DNA of 64,000 nt from Hymenolepis diminuta (taxonomy: Eukaryota > Platyhelminthes > Cestoda > Cyclophyllidea > Hymenolepididae), in contig CAADRB010000017.1 in the NCBI GenBank assembly GCA_900708905.1, positions 186,001 through 250,000 on the forward strand, given 5' to 3'. Under the pieces are notes generated by a model. That model ran no database searches. It saw only the letters and a program-made list of their open reading frames with translations, and was not told where the DNA came from. This document shows, one piece after another, positions 13,743 through 28,700 of the stretch (position 1 is the first letter of the stretch; each line of letters begins with the position of its first letter). A program made the position numbers and the translations under genes.

Positions 13743-16700
13743 GCAAGTATATTTTAGTTATAGAATGTTATTGCGGCTTACCAATCAAAGGATCATGGTG
13801 GTTAATTATGTACTGATGAATTTAAACAGTCGAATTCTTTATTTTTTAATACTGGCCATTGAAACATTAGTTCTTATTCAATATAAATTCCCATTCACTT
13901 AAGTAGAGGTAAATTCTTAGGTTCTGCAGATTAGTCTGTAATTTCTGATTCTAGTATAATTGAATTAGGTGCATTGATGGGTGGTGACACTTTTCTTGCA
14001 TAGGAATCATAAATCACCTCGGTAAATTTTACTGTTCTTCGAAGGATTCCCTTTGATTTTGAGTTTGAGAGACGGAAATATGCACAGTTAGGTTTTCAGC
14101 TATGATAGACAGATCAAATCAAAAACTTCTTTGATGTCTTTGTCGATTTGCCGTAGTCACATTGCCTTTTATAAACTTTCTTTCTACTTTCTCATTGGTA
14201 TCTTGTTGCTCAAAAGGAGCCTTCAGTGTGAGCAAACAAAGGTGACTATTCATGTGGAGGAATCTCCCTGTAGAATCTGAAGAGCAAACACTTCCCACGA
14301 TGGGATTTTGCAATTGTATAATTCTGAGATTTATCTTCTCACATTATCCTAGAATAATTAGGGTCTCATTTTATTTAAAGTGCTGATTTGTTCAGATTCT
14401 CAAAAGTTAATTTTCCAACCATGGGAACAATGCAAATCTCGATTTGCATGTCATTAAATAATTAGTGAGGAGAAAAAACATGAATTTAATCGTATGAGCG
14501 TAAAAACTTCTTTGTGAAGATACCCTTTTCTTCTCAGGGATACGCCCATAGATTGGCAACACCCGTTTAAAATATCTACTTTTTGCGTTTTTAAATTTGC
14601 CTATAAACCTATTTAAATAATTTATTTATTTGACACAAAAATGGCAATTAAATGTTCGTTGAATGATGATATTATGCATGTTTTTCAAAAATGCATTTAT
14701 TTGTGAATGGGGAAAGTGAAATATGAAGATTTAGTTCTGAAAGTAAAGATTTTCTGTTTTTGTTAGTATTTCTGTGACTTTTGATATTAGTGCGAGTTTA
14801 GATTGATTGTAGCTTACTTCTGAAGATGGTTTGATTACGGAAATGCAGAATGTGTCGGTTAATGATGAACAAGGATTTGCATTTGTTGGTATTGTCTTAA
14901 TCGTAAATTTCATCGACCGGTTTTTATTTGTTCGAAAGTAGAAAAAAGTACGCATCTGGAATTTTCCTCTTTCAGCTGATTGGGTGGTGCTGCTTACAAT
15001 TCCCTAACTACAGAACTGTTAGTTGGTACGAGTAAAATTTGCAGTTTCGTACGAAATGGCCTATGTCTTTTTCACATTTCTTTAAGTTCCAATTCTCCGA
15101 AAAAAACTTCCACAGTTGCTAGGTGGATGGTCGTAGCTGCTATGACTACAAAACAATAAATGAACTGAACGAATTGGTTACTGGCCATGACTGGAACTGA
15201 ATCCTTATTATTTATTTAAATGCTTAATTTCTTTGTTGTTATTTGTATTTAGGCATCTAGACTCGACGTTGAGAAATATTCGGCTTATTCTGCGTGCCCG
15301 AAAAATTCGAGCAGATTCAACAGACAAGGATCTGGAGGCATGGATTTTATATCTTAAAAGGTGATCCATTCTACGAGTTGTAATAATACTCTTTTCTCTA
15401 TTTTAGCTCTTTAACTTCTGGTTGGAGTTCTTCCAGGAATGTATTCAGAATCCCGGTAAGTTGAAAGTTGAATGTTTGCTCATTTGTGCTTATATTGTTG
15501 ATATGCTATTCATTCAAAAATGTACATAAATACGAAAAGTTGTGCTGAGAATAATAAAAGTTTAACTAATATAATAAGCAAAAGGCGCGTCTAGACAGGT
15601 ATATCTATAAAACCTTGTGATAGCCAGTCAGCAAAATATAGAACTTTGTGCTTAAGTCACTTTTAATGACGTGCGACCTTTTGTATTGACTTAGCAGTAC
15701 CGTCTTAGAAATTCATTTATTGACTCGTCGCGTTTAGGTTTGCCTTGTTGTATTTAGTCTCTTTAAAAATGACCCAAGCTCAATTTTCCTCAACCATCCC
15801 ATCGGCTATCTTGCTCTTGTATAACTTTTTTAAGATCACAAGACAGGTATTTGTTTAAAAAGGTTTAAACACATATCTAGAGCACTTAATCATTTTGGGG
15901 ATTCATTGTGCCAATATAAATTAACGAGCACCTGGCAGCTAGATTCTTTCTATACAATCATCTTTCAAACCTCATCTCTCATTTTAAATGAACGATTTCC
16001 TAGACAAATGCCATAAACTTCTCTGATACAGACTTAAAGACCCACTGAAATTAGAAGCTTCCATGTTTTTGCCAAGTAATAACATACGGATACCATCCTT
16101 CTGATTTTGTGATTTTTAGTAGAGCACAAGAAGTAAGAAAGTACGCTCTTTTCTTTGCCAAATAGTCATGAAAATAAAATTTTCATTTAACAAAAACGTC
16201 GCATTAAGAGATATTGAAACGCCAAGCCGAGCTTTTTCTGCGGTAGGTAAATTATAGATCAATCAATCAATCAATCAATCAGAATGTCGTTTAGGGGAGA
16301 ATATCTTTTGCTTCTTGAACTGTAGTTGGAATCAATAAACCTTGATATAGCTTTAACTTTAATAATGCCTTGCTTGATTTTTCCTCTCCAATTTGTGAAT
16401 TGCTTACCTTTTTAGAGGAGAAAGAGAAACCGAAGGAAAGCTCCAAGACTGAAGAAGAGAGCGGGAGTGAGAAGAAAAAGATTGAAATCAAACCGGAAGA
16501 AGAGAAAACAGAGACAGATGAGCCTCAAAGAATTCTCTTCCCGGTGCTACTTGTTGACATGAGTGGGGAGGAATCTAGACCGGCTCACCTTCATCTCCAT
16601 GCTCACTCTGATAAACCAAATATGCGGGTTTGTTATATTGAAAACAGCCAGCATCCTCCACCAAAGACTAATCATCGGGCTGTGACACCGATGGTTTTCA

Positions 16701-19700
16701 CATTCAATGATGAGACTGGAACGGAAAATGGAGAGACTGCACCGAAACCGAACTTTTTTGTAAATCAAACATACGACCTGGTGTTCTTTGAGGATGATAT
16801 CAAGGGATTTAGGTGAGATTTTAATAATGTGTAAAATGCCTTGTGCGACTTTGAATCTGATTTGGGCCTATTTGAGTCGGTTCCGCGGGCATTTAAAAAG
16901 AATCACGCTCTATTAACATTTATGACGGGTATGCTTTAAATTTTACTTTGAGATATTTTAAATCTTTGACCTATTTTAATATAGATGCACATAGGAGGAA
17001 AGTGTCTACTGAGGTGTGATGTTGGGGTCAGGCGATTCAAATTTTTAAGAATTGACTTAATGGGCCAGTCAATTTGCGGACATTTCAGAAATTCCAATGT
17101 TGCACATTTAAATTCGAATCGTCACAAGCTAAATAATATTTTTCAAGGAGTATTTATAATCATTGATTATCCATGGCAATGCGAAAAGCTACAATTTTTT
17201 TCAGCGAGGGCATTGTATAGCAGTCCAATATGGATAAGGGGAGGAGGTTCCAATTGAAGCTGAAAATGGAATAGGGCATAGAAAAAGTCCTTCAAAATTT
17301 GATCTTTAAATTCAGACTACGCTTTTTGTAGTTCACTGCCCCATATTATAATTTCAGAATTCATACCCTGTTGTCAGAAAAAATTCATTTCCATTGACTA
17401 ATGGATTACTTTAGAGGGCTGATCCCCAACCACTTTATAAGTACACTTTTCTTCTGTTAGCCACGATCCTAACAAGAAGATACGAGGTAAATTGATTTTA
17501 AAATCACAGACCCAACTAAAATGAATAACATATTTTTCAGTTATTCAATAGTCTAGAAGGTATTTTTATATCTTCTTCTAATACCTAATGTCGTTACATA
17601 TGGATTCTGTCTGATTGTTGAATATCTAATTAGACATTTTGTGTTTTCTGAAAACTTTATTTAGGAACGGCACTGTAGCTGTAGTTGTATCTTCGTTCAG
17701 ACAGTTACTCCTGACAGACCATTTTATTTGTATGTTTCATAACAAATAATGATGAGTGCACCTTAGTAATGTCAACAAAAGTTGTTTTTTGTTTGATGTA
17801 ATTTATGTAGACAATCATGAGTATACTGCGTGCTTTCTCTTTGTGTGTTTCCATAGTCTCAATCCAAAAGACAAACGAAATCTCTATTTTTTCACTGTAC
17901 AAGCTGAAGACTACTCTATTTTCTTTCCCTGTGAAAACTCAAGAACAGAGTGAGTCACCATTTGTTAAACCTTTTTGAAATCACCACGTATCAACCTTGC
18001 GAACCATTTGTTTTATTAAGTTGACTCTTTAAGGCATACTTTGTCTGTATTTTCATTTGTTAAATTAATATTTATTCATTATTATTTAAGATCTTTCCTA
18101 TGAATTAATGTTTATGATACTTTATTTAAGATTTTTGGCAGCAATTCGAGCTTCTCTTTCTGATTACAATAATTATCTGGTTGATGAGCACGAAGACGAC
18201 GAACCGATTCGATTTGCCTATGAACTCGATGATAATGGACATCCCATCGTTCTGGGATCTGGGAGTTTTGGAACGGTGTATGCTGGTCGCGAGTTGAGTA
18301 GAGAAATTAAGATTGCTATTAAGGAGATTAAGAACATTCCCCAAAAGTAAGCTCCCAGTAAGATGAGTCTCACTACATTCGAAGGAATAATATTCTGAAG
18401 TTATTATATTTTTTGTTGATAGAGATCTTCAGCCGCTGATAGAGGAGATAAACCTACAATCTCGACTCAACCATACCAATATCGTCTGCTATTTGGGTTC
18501 AGTGTACGAAGATGGTGTCCTTAAAATCCTTATGGAACACGTACCTGGAGGTAAATTTGGTTTAATTTTCCTCGATTCATTCAATGGTAGCTCTTTCCAT
18601 TGGATGCGACATTCTTTAAGGTATTCACGTAAATAGATTAATAAGTAGTAATTGCTTACCATAGTTAAAAGCTTATTTTTATTACTATGATAATAGTGAT
18701 AGTTTAGTAAATTAAATAGGAATGCTAATTTCATTAACAGACAGTTGAACTAATTTAGGTTAATGATTGTCCAGATATTTGTTTTATTTCACTTTGATAG
18801 ATTGCACAGTTGTTGTCTTGACCTTTAAGCATCCTATCTTTCGTAGATGAATTTGTTTCGTTAAGCTCTACGTCGGTGACCACGTTGTCAAAGTATAATT
18901 CCGACGCTTATCATTACGCATTCAGTGATATGGATAGTCAACCGCATTGGTTAATTCTGGTCAGTAAGAGGGATGGCAAAATGCGAGCTTATCATCGGAG
19001 TTGCCCCAAAATACCTTTCTTCTACCTAAGTCAAGTTTTGCTCATACTTTCCTAAATGAGCTTGGGAAGTTATTCGTTTACCTCAACTAATTTTACATTA
19101 CCTAGGATCCAGCTCTTGCTTCCTACTAGTTAATGCTTGTCATATCGAAAATTTTCGGGAATCTAGCGATTAAATTTGATTCGCTTAGTATCTAATTCCA
19201 CATTTTTTATTTAAAACTAGAAGATACTATCTATTGCTACTGCTGAATGATTTTCTTCCTCATGGTACTAATATTAGTTACATCTGTTCCATTTTAATTA
19301 TTAATAAATTTATACAATATACAAAACATTTTTTTAGATGAATGGGGTTTATAACCTTTAATTCTGAACTTGATAAAAGTTAGTAACGAATATAACAATT
19401 GGAGTTTAATACGAATGAAAATCCAACTTCATTATTTTTATTAAAATCTAATTGGTCAGCCCTTTGTGCATATTCGATCACATTTCTTCCTATCCTTCGT
19501 TTATGGCGGTGGTCTACAATTAAGCATAGAACCAGATTGTGGAACGTAGTGTTGTCCCTTACTAACGAGTTATAATTTGGCTTTGATCATCATTTAGATT
19601 ATAAATAAGATGCTGCTGATTGGAGGAACAATGGAATATTTTCGAAGTCTGAACGAAATTCACTTCTCTAGCATTCAATTTTTAATCGTTGTTTTTCTGA

Positions 19701-22700
19701 GATGAGTAGTAGAAGCAAGAATCCAGAATCCCCCAACCCCTTCCTCATATTATTTCTTCCCGGCCATAGTTATACATTCGCTTGTCCAAAGAGTATAACC
19801 TGTTCTATCTTTGTCAGTAAACGAACGTACCGATATAATTAGTGTTACTCCATGCTAATACTTGGGATTGAAGTCTTCTCACTGTTTTACTGCCTAATCT
19901 GTAAGCTTAATCAGTACCCTATATCAAAGGAATAACAAACAGAAGTCTCCGTTGAGTTACAAGCTTTTGCTCTTCTTCCTTTGGGTCCGAATCTAGTGGA
20001 GTCTAGATTATACAAGTGATGGTATACATTATAAGAGCCACTTTCTTCGATTAAGTGTAGACAGTTGCAAGGTACAGTAAGTTCTGAATGTAATTTTATC
20101 TCGTCTGATCACCTTCGATATCTTTATTTTATCATAAGTAGTTGTTTACTACTCCACTTCATTTTTATGCCATTTTTTTCAGGATCACTGAGTTTCCTGC
20201 TAAAGAAAATCGGTAGTTTACGAGATGAAACCGTATCGCACTACTCCAGTCAAATTCTCGAGGGGTTGCGTTATCTAGTAAGTCAGCATGTCACGTGTAT
20301 ATTTCTGTGTGTTTGCCAGTACAGGTGTATGAGCTGCGCCGTGCTGTGCAGGGTTACGTTGCGCTGGGATTTGCACTTCTAGGTACAGGCGCACACGATA
20401 AATACTTTTAAATTGACGAATGGTACACGCACGTGCACACGTCTCTTTCGTGCGAACACACACACACGCACACGAATCATCGAGTGCAGTCACGTGCGTC
20501 ATCCTGATCCACTTACGCATTAGAGTGCCTGGTAGGGATATTTTTGCGTCTGTTTTGCAATTAGTGTATCAATCGCAATATTCGAGTTGGGCAGGTAATC
20601 TTCAGAGGCATCAGTTATGCCTGCTAACAGGATCACCGATTTTAGTGCTTCAAGTACTGATACAGGGTTAATATTTTGTTGAAAGTTAGGTAATTTGTCG
20701 ATGAAACATCTGGTTCCTGTCGGATAAGATAGAGTTTTGATTACATTCAGCTCTTAACCCATAGTGTTTTCTTTACAGCTGCTGTACTACTGATAAATCT
20801 TTATGAACCGACATTATCAGTTGAGTTAGATTTATAACTCAAATAGTCTCCACATCTGGTATCTGACAAAGCTCACTGTTCATTATATTTCCCTATGGAA
20901 TAGCCATAAAATCATATCCATGTCATGTTTATATAGCTATTGATCATCCATATTCCATACTTTTTATTACCTCAATATAGCGTGCATATATCCCCGTTCT
21001 ATTAAGTCATAATTATCGCTGGCTATAACTCCTTTTTATATTTAGCACGCCAGTAAGATCATTCATCGGGACATTAAAGGTGATAATATCTTGTTAAATA
21101 TGTACAGAGGTGAGCTCAAAATTGCTGATTTCGGTGCTTCAAAGCGTCTCGGTGGCCTGATCAGAAAAGCTGGTACCGTTACAGGCAAGTACAGACTAGT
21201 TTACTTACGTAATTCAGCGATGTATCAGCAGTAAATTGGTATTCATTTTAATGTGTATAGGTACTATGAGATTCATGGCTCCAGAACTAATCAATGCGTC
21301 AAAGGATGGATATGGTTATCCAGCAGATATCTGGAGTTTTGGATGTACTGTTGTTGAAATGGTTACTGGGAAACTTCCTTACCATGAGGCGAGTGTGTTA
21401 AAACCAGTATCTCCTTCAAAATTATAATCCACTAAAACTTATTCTTTACTTTACTATAGCTGGATGCTTATGCAGCCTTCTACCGTGCAGGCTACTACAG
21501 TGACCATCCAGATATTCCCGAGGAGCTGCCTGAACCCTGTAAAGCATTTATCAAACGCTGCTTTGAAATCGACCCAGAGAAACGAGCCAGCGCTGCTCAA
21601 CTGCTTTCTGATCCCTACATCCTCATGTAAGTAGACATTGTTTCCTTAAAACGTCACAATTTAAACATTATTAAACCAATATTTTCTTATTTTTTTATTT
21701 GTTATGTTCCTAACTTAGAAAGAATACCAAGGGAAAGAATAATGAGTCAATGCATAAAATATTAGAAAAATACAAATATATATAACAGGATGGCTAAAGG
21801 AATGTTAGATTATTTCTGAATTTATTAACGTGATTATATGATAAAAATAACGAGAATCGATCAAAGGGAAATAACCGAAATGCACTTCCCGCACTAGTGT
21901 ACCCAACTGATCGAATGTTTATGAAAAAAGATTACGAAAGTACATTTAGTGTTTTTGTTTTTATCCTGTATTTCCGTTGGGTTAAATTCGACGTGATGGC
22001 TCTACAGGTCAGGTTGAAAAAGGGAATATCGCAAATTAATAATATTAGCCTCCATGTAGTAGCTGCTGATTACTGATTTATGATTGAGTGGAGTTCGGTA
22101 ACGTCTGTTACAAGTCAGTTTGGACTCATAATTTGAGCTTTTATTTTGTCATAGCAGGTCTAATTGTTGAAGATATTCATTTGGTTTACTCTGGATATAT
22201 TAAACAAAATAGAATTGCTCTAACCTTGGACAGTAATGCAACTGCTGTATTCTGGGCTATTTTAAATTTATTAGGATATTATCGACTCACTTTCCTGGAA
22301 TACACTATATGTATTCCGGATTACTAAAATCTTCCTTGACGAAAGAGGACAACCCATTTTTAGACATTCGTGTCGTTTTTTATCCTTATTTTGTTTGACT
22401 GAGTTTGGCGCCATTCGATTATACTTGTGTCTATGATAAGTTTTCGTAGTACCCAAAGTCTATAAGGATAGGATTCGATTGAATTTTTCTTATTCAGTCT
22501 TTATCAATAATTGAATATACTTTCTTATCAAATGAAACTATGCATAATCAGGCTCTTTCCTTATGATGCACTTCAATTATTTTTATTTATTAGTTGGTGT
22601 TTATGAATCAACTGTTTATTAATCATACTATTGTTAATAATGATAAACATTTTTTAACTTTTGTTGGATTTAGTTTAAGTTTCCAATCTATAAATAGACT

Positions 22701-25700
22701 TGATTCCTGAAATTGCGCACATACTATTGCCAACAGGATTGCTATTAGTTCATTTTTGTCAATCACGCAAAGTGTATACTACTTTTGGCCACACGCGATT
22801 ATATTTTAGACTGATTAATGATTCCTCTACAGCCAAAAGTCTCTTCCAAACGCCACAAATAATAACGCAAAATTTCAAGAAGCACTAGTCAGTGTAAGTT
22901 CATTCAATTAAAGTGTAATGGGCTGGGAATGAATTTCTGACAGCGCCCACAGTTGTAATCATGTGTTCTAATGCAATTAAGTAAACAAGGCATTACGCCA
23001 AAGTTTGCAAAACCCTAATTTTGAAGGTTTTTAGCACATCCAAGTACATGCGTTTCTAGCGTGCGTAAAAGGTGTCCGTTAATCTTGTTGTGGCCTCTCT
23101 TCATCGGTATTTTCTATTCCATCTGATTAGGCAGGTCAATGTTTCTTATAAATTCGATCCCAAAATAACTACAATTTTAGCGTTAATGGGAATTGAATTA
23201 TAGTGAATTAAATACTGCAGATTTATAAATGTTAATCTGGAAAAACCGTTGGATGAGGAAAGTCAACTTTCGTTTCCATTTTTTCACGCGTGTGTCAGAA
23301 GCCAATCTGTGCAGAATTGAATTATTTCTATGCACTATTTTCTACAATTTTATCGAGCATTGGATTCAGAAGCCGTATCTTATAAGCGTGGTTATTTGTT
23401 ATTAGAAATGCACACTTCCATCAAAGACACATATTTGATTTGATATGCTGCATATAAAAAAGGAAAAAAAAGAGAGCCATTTAACAGCACAGTCTGGAGT
23501 TTGTCATTCTTAATTGAATTAGCTTTAATTGAATATGTGCAATTTAACTGATATCGGTTTAAACTATTCCCTTAAGAAAATCGATGGAGAAGGTAAATAC
23601 GATTTCGTATCGATTTTCTTCGCGCGAATATTTGCACGTAATTGAATTGTCTGATTGATCATCTATTGTTGAATGTGCATCATTCACATGCTTTGTTTTA
23701 AATGATTTTCTAACACTCTGCGTATGATCAATTTCGAATGATTGTTTTTGTAAGCTATTTATTACCTCCAGCACCCTTTGGCTTGATCAGGTTTTTTGTT
23801 TGTAAATTACTAAAAATTCGGGTTTAAGAAATCCCTGTTTTAGCGTGCGTATAATCTTGATAAGAGAGTGATTTGCAAAAGTGCTTCGATGGAATTTTTG
23901 CATGTGAAACAGTTCTAACGCCCTGTATCCGCGTATAAACTTTAGTGTTTGTTTTTTTACTTTGATTGTAGGAAAGCACAATGTAAATAGATTGCACAAT
24001 ATGGTGGATTATTAAAGTCTATGAATATAACTCAGAAGAACAATGTAGGTACTTGTTTTTTGGGGTACTGTATAGTTTGATAATGCAATTACTGAGATTT
24101 AAACTTGTAGGGCATTAATATCTTCCAGCGAATGAACCAGGTTGTAGGTCTTGGCTGGGTTTTTCATCTGACCGTTCTTCATACATACAATTGAGCCGAC
24201 TTTCGGCATTTAGATCTACAGAGAGGTTGATGAAATGGGCTCTATTTTTCTAGGCCTTTAAGCCATCCGATAGATAGATTTTCATAGTGCGTATTAAAGA
24301 CGAAAGGAAAACTAAGACAGAGAGAGTGCCTATGCATTTGAAGTATTTATCTACCCGACTATTGCCTTTTTTGGTTCTGTTCTTATTTTGCATCACTACC
24401 ATTTTAATTTCACTTACAAGTATATTAAGATGGGTAATTTGGAGTTTAAATAATGATAAGATCTATTCAACAATTATGTGGAAAGATGTGTAGCTTTCAA
24501 TTCCGTCATTTTCATTTGAATTCTTTAGATACCAGCAGCCTGTTCAAATGAGGTTTATTTTGTTAGCATTAACTCCTATACCAGACGTCGACAGATTCGA
24601 GAACTTGATATTATTTTAAAAGTTATAATCTTCATCAGTCCTTCATTTATTCCTCATGTAACTTCCTGTTTTTAATTGAATTTAAATGCGTTTGAAACAG
24701 TTGATGAAAGCTTCGCAATTAAGTTTATAATAGCAATATAAATTAATATGGCTATCTTTCCATTCTTCGTTGGTGTATTCAAAAAAGGATTTCCTTTGAT
24801 CTTTGACAAATAAGTCGATATTTTAGTAGAAATGAACAAGTTGGTAATTTTTATGGATGCTATTTTTAATATCCTTAACGTTATTAACACTGTCTGAAAT
24901 GATATAAGTTGATTACAAGTAATAATAACTACAAATCCTTAAATACCAAGCTTTAATTGTAATGATTCACCTTTGATGCACCAAAATTATTGTAAACGTA
25001 TCAGAGTTGGGAGCATTAAATTAACCAACCGGGCGAGATGAATAAACATTTCAAAAACGACTAATGCACCTTTACCCTGTAAGTGGGAGCTCACTTAAAT
25101 AGATCGTTAGTAGTATGTCGAACACTTGACCAAGGAAACATAAAAATGACAACGTACTTGGGGAAAAAATTGATTAAAAAGTTATTAGAAGTGCAAAACA
25201 TGCCAATTATAATTTCAAAGGTTCTCCATTTAAAACCACAGGATGCTCACCATTACTTACTTTAAATCTACTGCTTCGACTCGTTGTTTTACATTTCTTC
25301 GCTTCTATTTTGATAATTTCTACATAGTTGAATTTCGACAGCACTTAGAAGACAAAAACGACTACTGCTACAACGCTAATGAATTTGACGATTTTTCAAT
25401 CTCCCGCCATCAGTCTGAATTAAATAGATGCCTCGATTAACTAAACTGATATTTTAGAAAGTCTGTTGCATGAAATGATGTTTTCTGGGAAATTATTGAA
25501 AGGATATTAGAAAATTCTAGAATTCAGTAAAATACATGACTCATCTGCAATGCAGATTGCATCTACGTACCAATTGTTGGAGCAATTAGAATTAAGCAAA
25601 CATTCAATTAATCCTACTCCTTCGGTTGACGGAAATATATTATGCTAAGTAGGAAGTTCTGCATTGCTAAGAAAATTTTTATCTATTTTTTTATGGTTAG

Positions 25701-28700
25701 CTGTTGAAGATGAAATCACCACTTTGGTTGATTACAATTTTGGCCCTTCGGCATTTCTAGACTAATCGTCAAGAAGTTAAGAATGCTCTCACATACGTCA
25801 TATACATAATAAGATTAACGATCGGGCATGGAGACAATCTTTGAAACTGTTGTTTAGTCCTCTTAGTGTCGTAGTAATCAGCAACAGAGATAGATATATC
25901 CTAGATGACCTTCATTCGGACTTTTATTATGGGTTGCCTGTATCAAAACTATGATAAACAGCCTGACATTGGTATCCGCCGAATAGACATTTTCAGGTTC
26001 TATTCCAACTTCTGATTCTGAAGCTTGAAGCGGCTTATTATAAGCAGCTCTGAAATGACCTTCATCTATCTCGCAGCATTGGTTATCACTTTAATACAGT
26101 GGGCATTCTAGGTGGCATAAGCCTCAACATTTATAAAGAGATATCTTTATTAATTTAGGAAAATTATTCTTTTTTTTCAAAATGTATTGCAGGACTGACT
26201 TCATGAACAATTATTTGCCCTTATAAACTTTTATTATCAGATTTTAGATGTATTCTAAAATACCTATTTTGAATACCATGTACAGCACCGCCAATAGTCT
26301 GAAAATAAGCCAAATATTGGGGTTTTATGACATGGTTTGATTTTTCTCCTGTTTCTTTTTTCAGGTACAAGCGACACAAAGGAAGGATACAACCTAAGCG
26401 TGGAGCATCACGTAAGTATTCTTTCACGTCAACAGATACTCAAACTGAAGTTGGTTGATCATATTAAGATCTAAATCGAAACCCTTTTATAAGTAGGTAG
26501 GTAGAGGTCTTGATATCCAGGATCACCTTGGTTTCTTGCCTCCTCATTCTAAATTCCGCGCTATTTCACCAGTGCCAATCAAGGGGCGTGACCTTGATGA
26601 CAATACGCTTAGACCCTAGATATGTGCTTTAGTAGCCCTCACGCACACACACATAAACACTAAACAACACAGTGTGTTGCTTATCACAGCGAAATTTTCG
26701 CCCCATCGTGACAATTCCATTTGTTGTCTTGTTAGATTGGCAAGCCTGATATTCTCATGCACATTCTCTCTGTTTGCGAGGGGATAATACTTGGTTACTC
26801 ATTGGGCATACGCCATCGAATTAGAATTAATGAGTGAAGTCTACTCCTGGTCGTCGATCAAATTGCTGTGCTGTTGCGGGGGTAAGACTTGTAAGTTTTA
26901 CATCCCGGGTTTTGATGATATTTCAGTAGTTTTCTAAGCAGTTCGGACAGACATTTTAACATTACTGTTTCCTACGTCGCTACCCTGGGGATTCAGCTGT
27001 TAAGTCATATGGGGAGCGACGTGGTGAATGCATTCAAGGTAATCTATGAATCCTTGTTTTCAGAGTTTTGTTAATTCATGGTATTCCTTAAGGATAACAC
27101 TCTTACATTTACATTATATCCACTGGCGGCATGTGTCTGCTAAGGTCAAATTTTAACTGAGATACCTTAGTTTTCCCCTCGAAACACATAAGTGAATCTA
27201 TACGCATTTATTCTATTCATTCACCTCACTTTCTTAACCTCCGACTGAATGACAATTTCAGTCTTCCTGATGGAAGAAATTTAAGAGTCCATAGTTTTCC
27301 TTTCATCATTTTAGGTTGTAATAACTCTTTTTGCATGAGTAGACTCAATTCTGGTTATTTGAATGATCAAAGAGCTTGGCCTGCATTTTACACAGATATT
27401 TACCCAATGCTTACTGAGAAGGCTCGTTGAACCTAATAGTGCGCTGAATTTTAATGCCATATTCGAGGAGTTGAAAAGTCATGATCGAGACAGTTTTATC
27501 GTGGTTGAAGTAATCTTAACTGATAAAAACTACTTATGACTTACCGATTGTTAACTTTAAGTTAAATTTTTGCACAGATAAATTGAAATCAGGAAGAACT
27601 TTACCTTCGATGATTTCTTGATTACAATAACAGTTTGTGAACTCGTAGAAGTGTTTCAAATTGTTCAAATATGCTTAATAAAGCCTAATAGGATATAAAT
27701 ATCTCCTAAGAATAATTAATCAGTATCAGAATGCTCTAAATGGAAATAGTCTATATTTTGATAATAGGCGAACCACTTATTTGATTCTCAAGAGGGCGTG
27801 TAGGACTTCGCATACCACCCGTCTAAAATGTTGTATTCAGAATACTTTTATTTGTCGATGCTAAATCACCATGTTATTAATTTGACTATTGTTTATCTGG
27901 TCATGATTAATAATAATAACGAGTTCATACAGCTACATGCATCTAGCTCCGTCATATTTTATTCTGTTTGCCGATGAATTTGACAGTCCTGTATTTCTTA
28001 AGAGATGTTGATCTTCGCCAAACCTCACCGGGGGGAATAGTTTGCTGGCGTTTACTTAAAGATTGCTCTGAAGTCCATCTAGTAAAGCACTTACCAGCCC
28101 TCATTTTGGATGTATGGGCAATATCACGGAGACTCCTTTGTGAGAAACTCTAATTCTGTCACTCCCTATTAGTCAGCTCTGGGGATCGAATCTGTGTTCT
28201 TTGGCTTCACAAACGAGCACATTGACTGATGTTTACGTATTTTTTTGGAAACATTATTTATAGTCGATTATGAATAATCAATTAATTTAATCTCTTTTGA
28301 CCAATGAATAAGGTTTGTAGTTTAGTAAATACGTAGCAAACCTATTTCCCCTTTTTTTAAAACTTTATATCGATTATTGCATTTTCCAGTTTTTTCTTAA
28401 ATCTTTTAGCGAGACCTCCGGATTCTGTATCTCCCCTAGCAGGTCCCAGTTTCCTCCAAAAGTAAGTGGTTTGTTTTAATTTTTCTGATTTTTACAAAAC
28501 TTTAAAAATAAAAATAAGTGGAGATCAAGAACGTGAGAAAATAGTCGAAATCCACATTTGAAATTCTCACATTCAAAATTGGGAGGTCATGACCTCGTCG
28601 GGATTCAGGCCTCATGCTTTATCCCATGCTTATGAAATTTCTAGGATTTGAGATATGGTTTTAGATGTCATAGCCTAGACAGCCGTAAGAGACTTTAAAA

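Noticed and set aside
17857..17949. Alternative start of the second PH-like exon after AG at 17855-17856
   Set aside because: It would remove the conserved CFLFV strand and does not fit the phase of the upstream exon with its good donor.
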